Shown in pieces: positions 5,462 through 6,060 of a stretch of DNA of 6,060 nt. Positions within the stretch are counted from its first letter, which is position 1, and every line of letters begins with the position of its first letter. The DNA is from CAZWDL01 sp964632995. GTDB taxonomy: Bacteria > Bacteroidota > Bacteroidia > Chitinophagales > Saprospiraceae. Under the pieces are notes generated by a model. That model was given only the letters and a program-made list of their open reading frames with translations, was not told the DNA's origin and made no database searches. The DNA lies in the NCBI GenBank assembly GCA_964632995.1, contig CAZWDL010000216.1, positions 1-6,060 of the forward strand. Direction: 5' to 3'. A program made the translations under genes and the position numbers.

Positions 5462-6060
5462 ATGATGAAATACAAAATTATTTTTCCTGTTTTAATATCG
5501 ATTATCCTTTGGTCAACAATAGGCATAGAACAGTTGTCTGCTCAGGGGTTCGAAGGTTATTATCGGCATCCTGATATTCATCAAAATACTATCGTGTTTG
5601 TTGCCGAAGGTGATATTTGGAAAACCTCTATCGAAGGAGGACTCGCCCAACGACTCACTACCCACGCAGAAGATGAGCGTCATCCTGCGATTTCGCCTGA
5701 TGGCAAAACCATTGCCTATTCAGCTACCTATGAAGGGCCTATAGAGGTGTATACGATGCCTTTGGAAGGGGGCGTAACAAGCAGACGCACCTACTTGGGA
5801 AACGCAAATACGGTAGGCTGGACGCCGAATGGCAAATTAATCTTCAGCACGGGTGTATTCAATAAATTTCCTGAGCCCCAATTAGTAACGCTAGACTTAA
5901 ATTCCAAAACAAAGTCAATAGTGCCCCTTCACCGGGCTTATAATGGGATACAAAACGAGGACGGGATTTGGTTTTTTGTGCATATGCACGATCATAATGA
6001 AAAGGTAAAGCGCTATCAGGGTGGTCAAGCCCGCCAACTATGGAAGTTTGACGGAGAAAA
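5462..6060 (+). CDS. Tricorn protease-like secreted protein (N-terminal part, runs off the window)
   Basis: The frame opens at ATG 5462 (a second ATG follows at 5465) and stays open to the right edge, giving 199 codons. It starts with a signal peptide: MMKYK, a hydrophobic stretch IIFPVLISIILWSTIG, and a probable cleavage after LSAQ before GFEG. Mature sequence begins YYRHPDIHQNTIVFVAEGDI, the standard opening of tricorn-like peptidases. Beta-propeller blades of the PD40/WD40-like type follow, such as HPAISPDGKTIAYSA and GWTPNGKLIFSTG. Such proteins normally exceed 1000 aa, with a propeller, PDZ and S41-type serine peptidase domains. They degrade peptides in the periplasm or at the cell surface; the catalytic part is outside the window. 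The gene follows the ABC remnant by 10 nt across a probable rearrangement junction. I see no convincing promoter in the 57 bp between the MITE and the ATG. Confidence 0.9.
   Translation, partial: MMKYKIIFPVLISIILWSTIGIEQLSAQGFEGYYRHPDIHQNTIVFVAEGDIWKTSIEGGLAQRLTTHAEDERHPAISPDGKTIAYSATYEGPIEVYTMPLEGGVTSRRTYLGNANTVGWTPNGKLIFSTGVFNKFPEPQLVTLDLNSKTKSIVPLHRAYNGIQNEDGIWFFVHMHDHNEKVKRYQGGQARQLWKFDGE

Overview
The window looks like accessory DNA from a member of the Bacteroidota. The basis is two perfect TAnnTTTG-type -7 boxes, weak or absent Shine-Dalgarno sequences, and a secreted tricorn-protease-like protein. I see no rRNA, tRNA or CRISPR array. Region 1 (1-3968) is one plus-strand gene block: the last 50 codons of an unidentified protein whose tail resembles DUF1156-type adenine methylases, an optional 23-codon ORF, a ParA/MinD-type ATPase of about 333 aa, and an 897-aa phospholipase D-like/SNF2 helicase fusion. 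ParA and helicase are 6 nt apart. The PLD-SNF2 architecture is known from anti-phage gene clusters, so this is probably the visible part of a defence-type operon whose upstream part lies outside the window and whose downstream part has been lost.

Region 2 (about 3970-4562) is the 3' remnant of a group II intron: the last 155 codons of its reverse transcriptase/maturase, then an intact domain V hairpin with a GAGA tetraloop, a domain VI with a bulged A seven nucleotides from the end, and a terminal AT. Domains I-III and the RT active site are missing. The left junction falls just after a TGATG stop/start overlap at the helicase end, so the next gene of the operon is reduced to a few codons.

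Region 3 (4563-5461) is the most interesting part. It was a divergent pair: a Fur-family regulator on the minus strand (restored length 126 aa) and an ABC-transporter ATPase on the plus strand, reading from a shared 85-bp intergenic region with symmetric -7 boxes and two near-identical palindromic operators of the form TGCAAC-N3-GTTGCA. Each gene has been broken by a copy of the same 164-bp foldback element (4721-4884 and 5241-5404). The copies are identical, have 29-bp terminal inverted repeats (26/29 matching), carry no transposase, and are flanked by 3-bp target duplications of the form TNA (TGA at one, TCA at the other). Removing each copy plus one duplication restores reading frame exactly: in the regulator it reconnects the DNA-binding domain to both CxxC zinc motifs, and in the ATPase it restores the typical N-terminus. 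The ATPase is additionally cut off after about 18 codons by a separate rearrangement.

Region 4 (5462-6060) is the start of a tricorn-protease-like gene with a signal peptide and PD40-type propeller repeats, running off the right edge. Overall the window shows a possible defence operon abutting a decayed regulatory locus, with an intron remnant, two recent MITE insertions and at least two rearrangement junctions.
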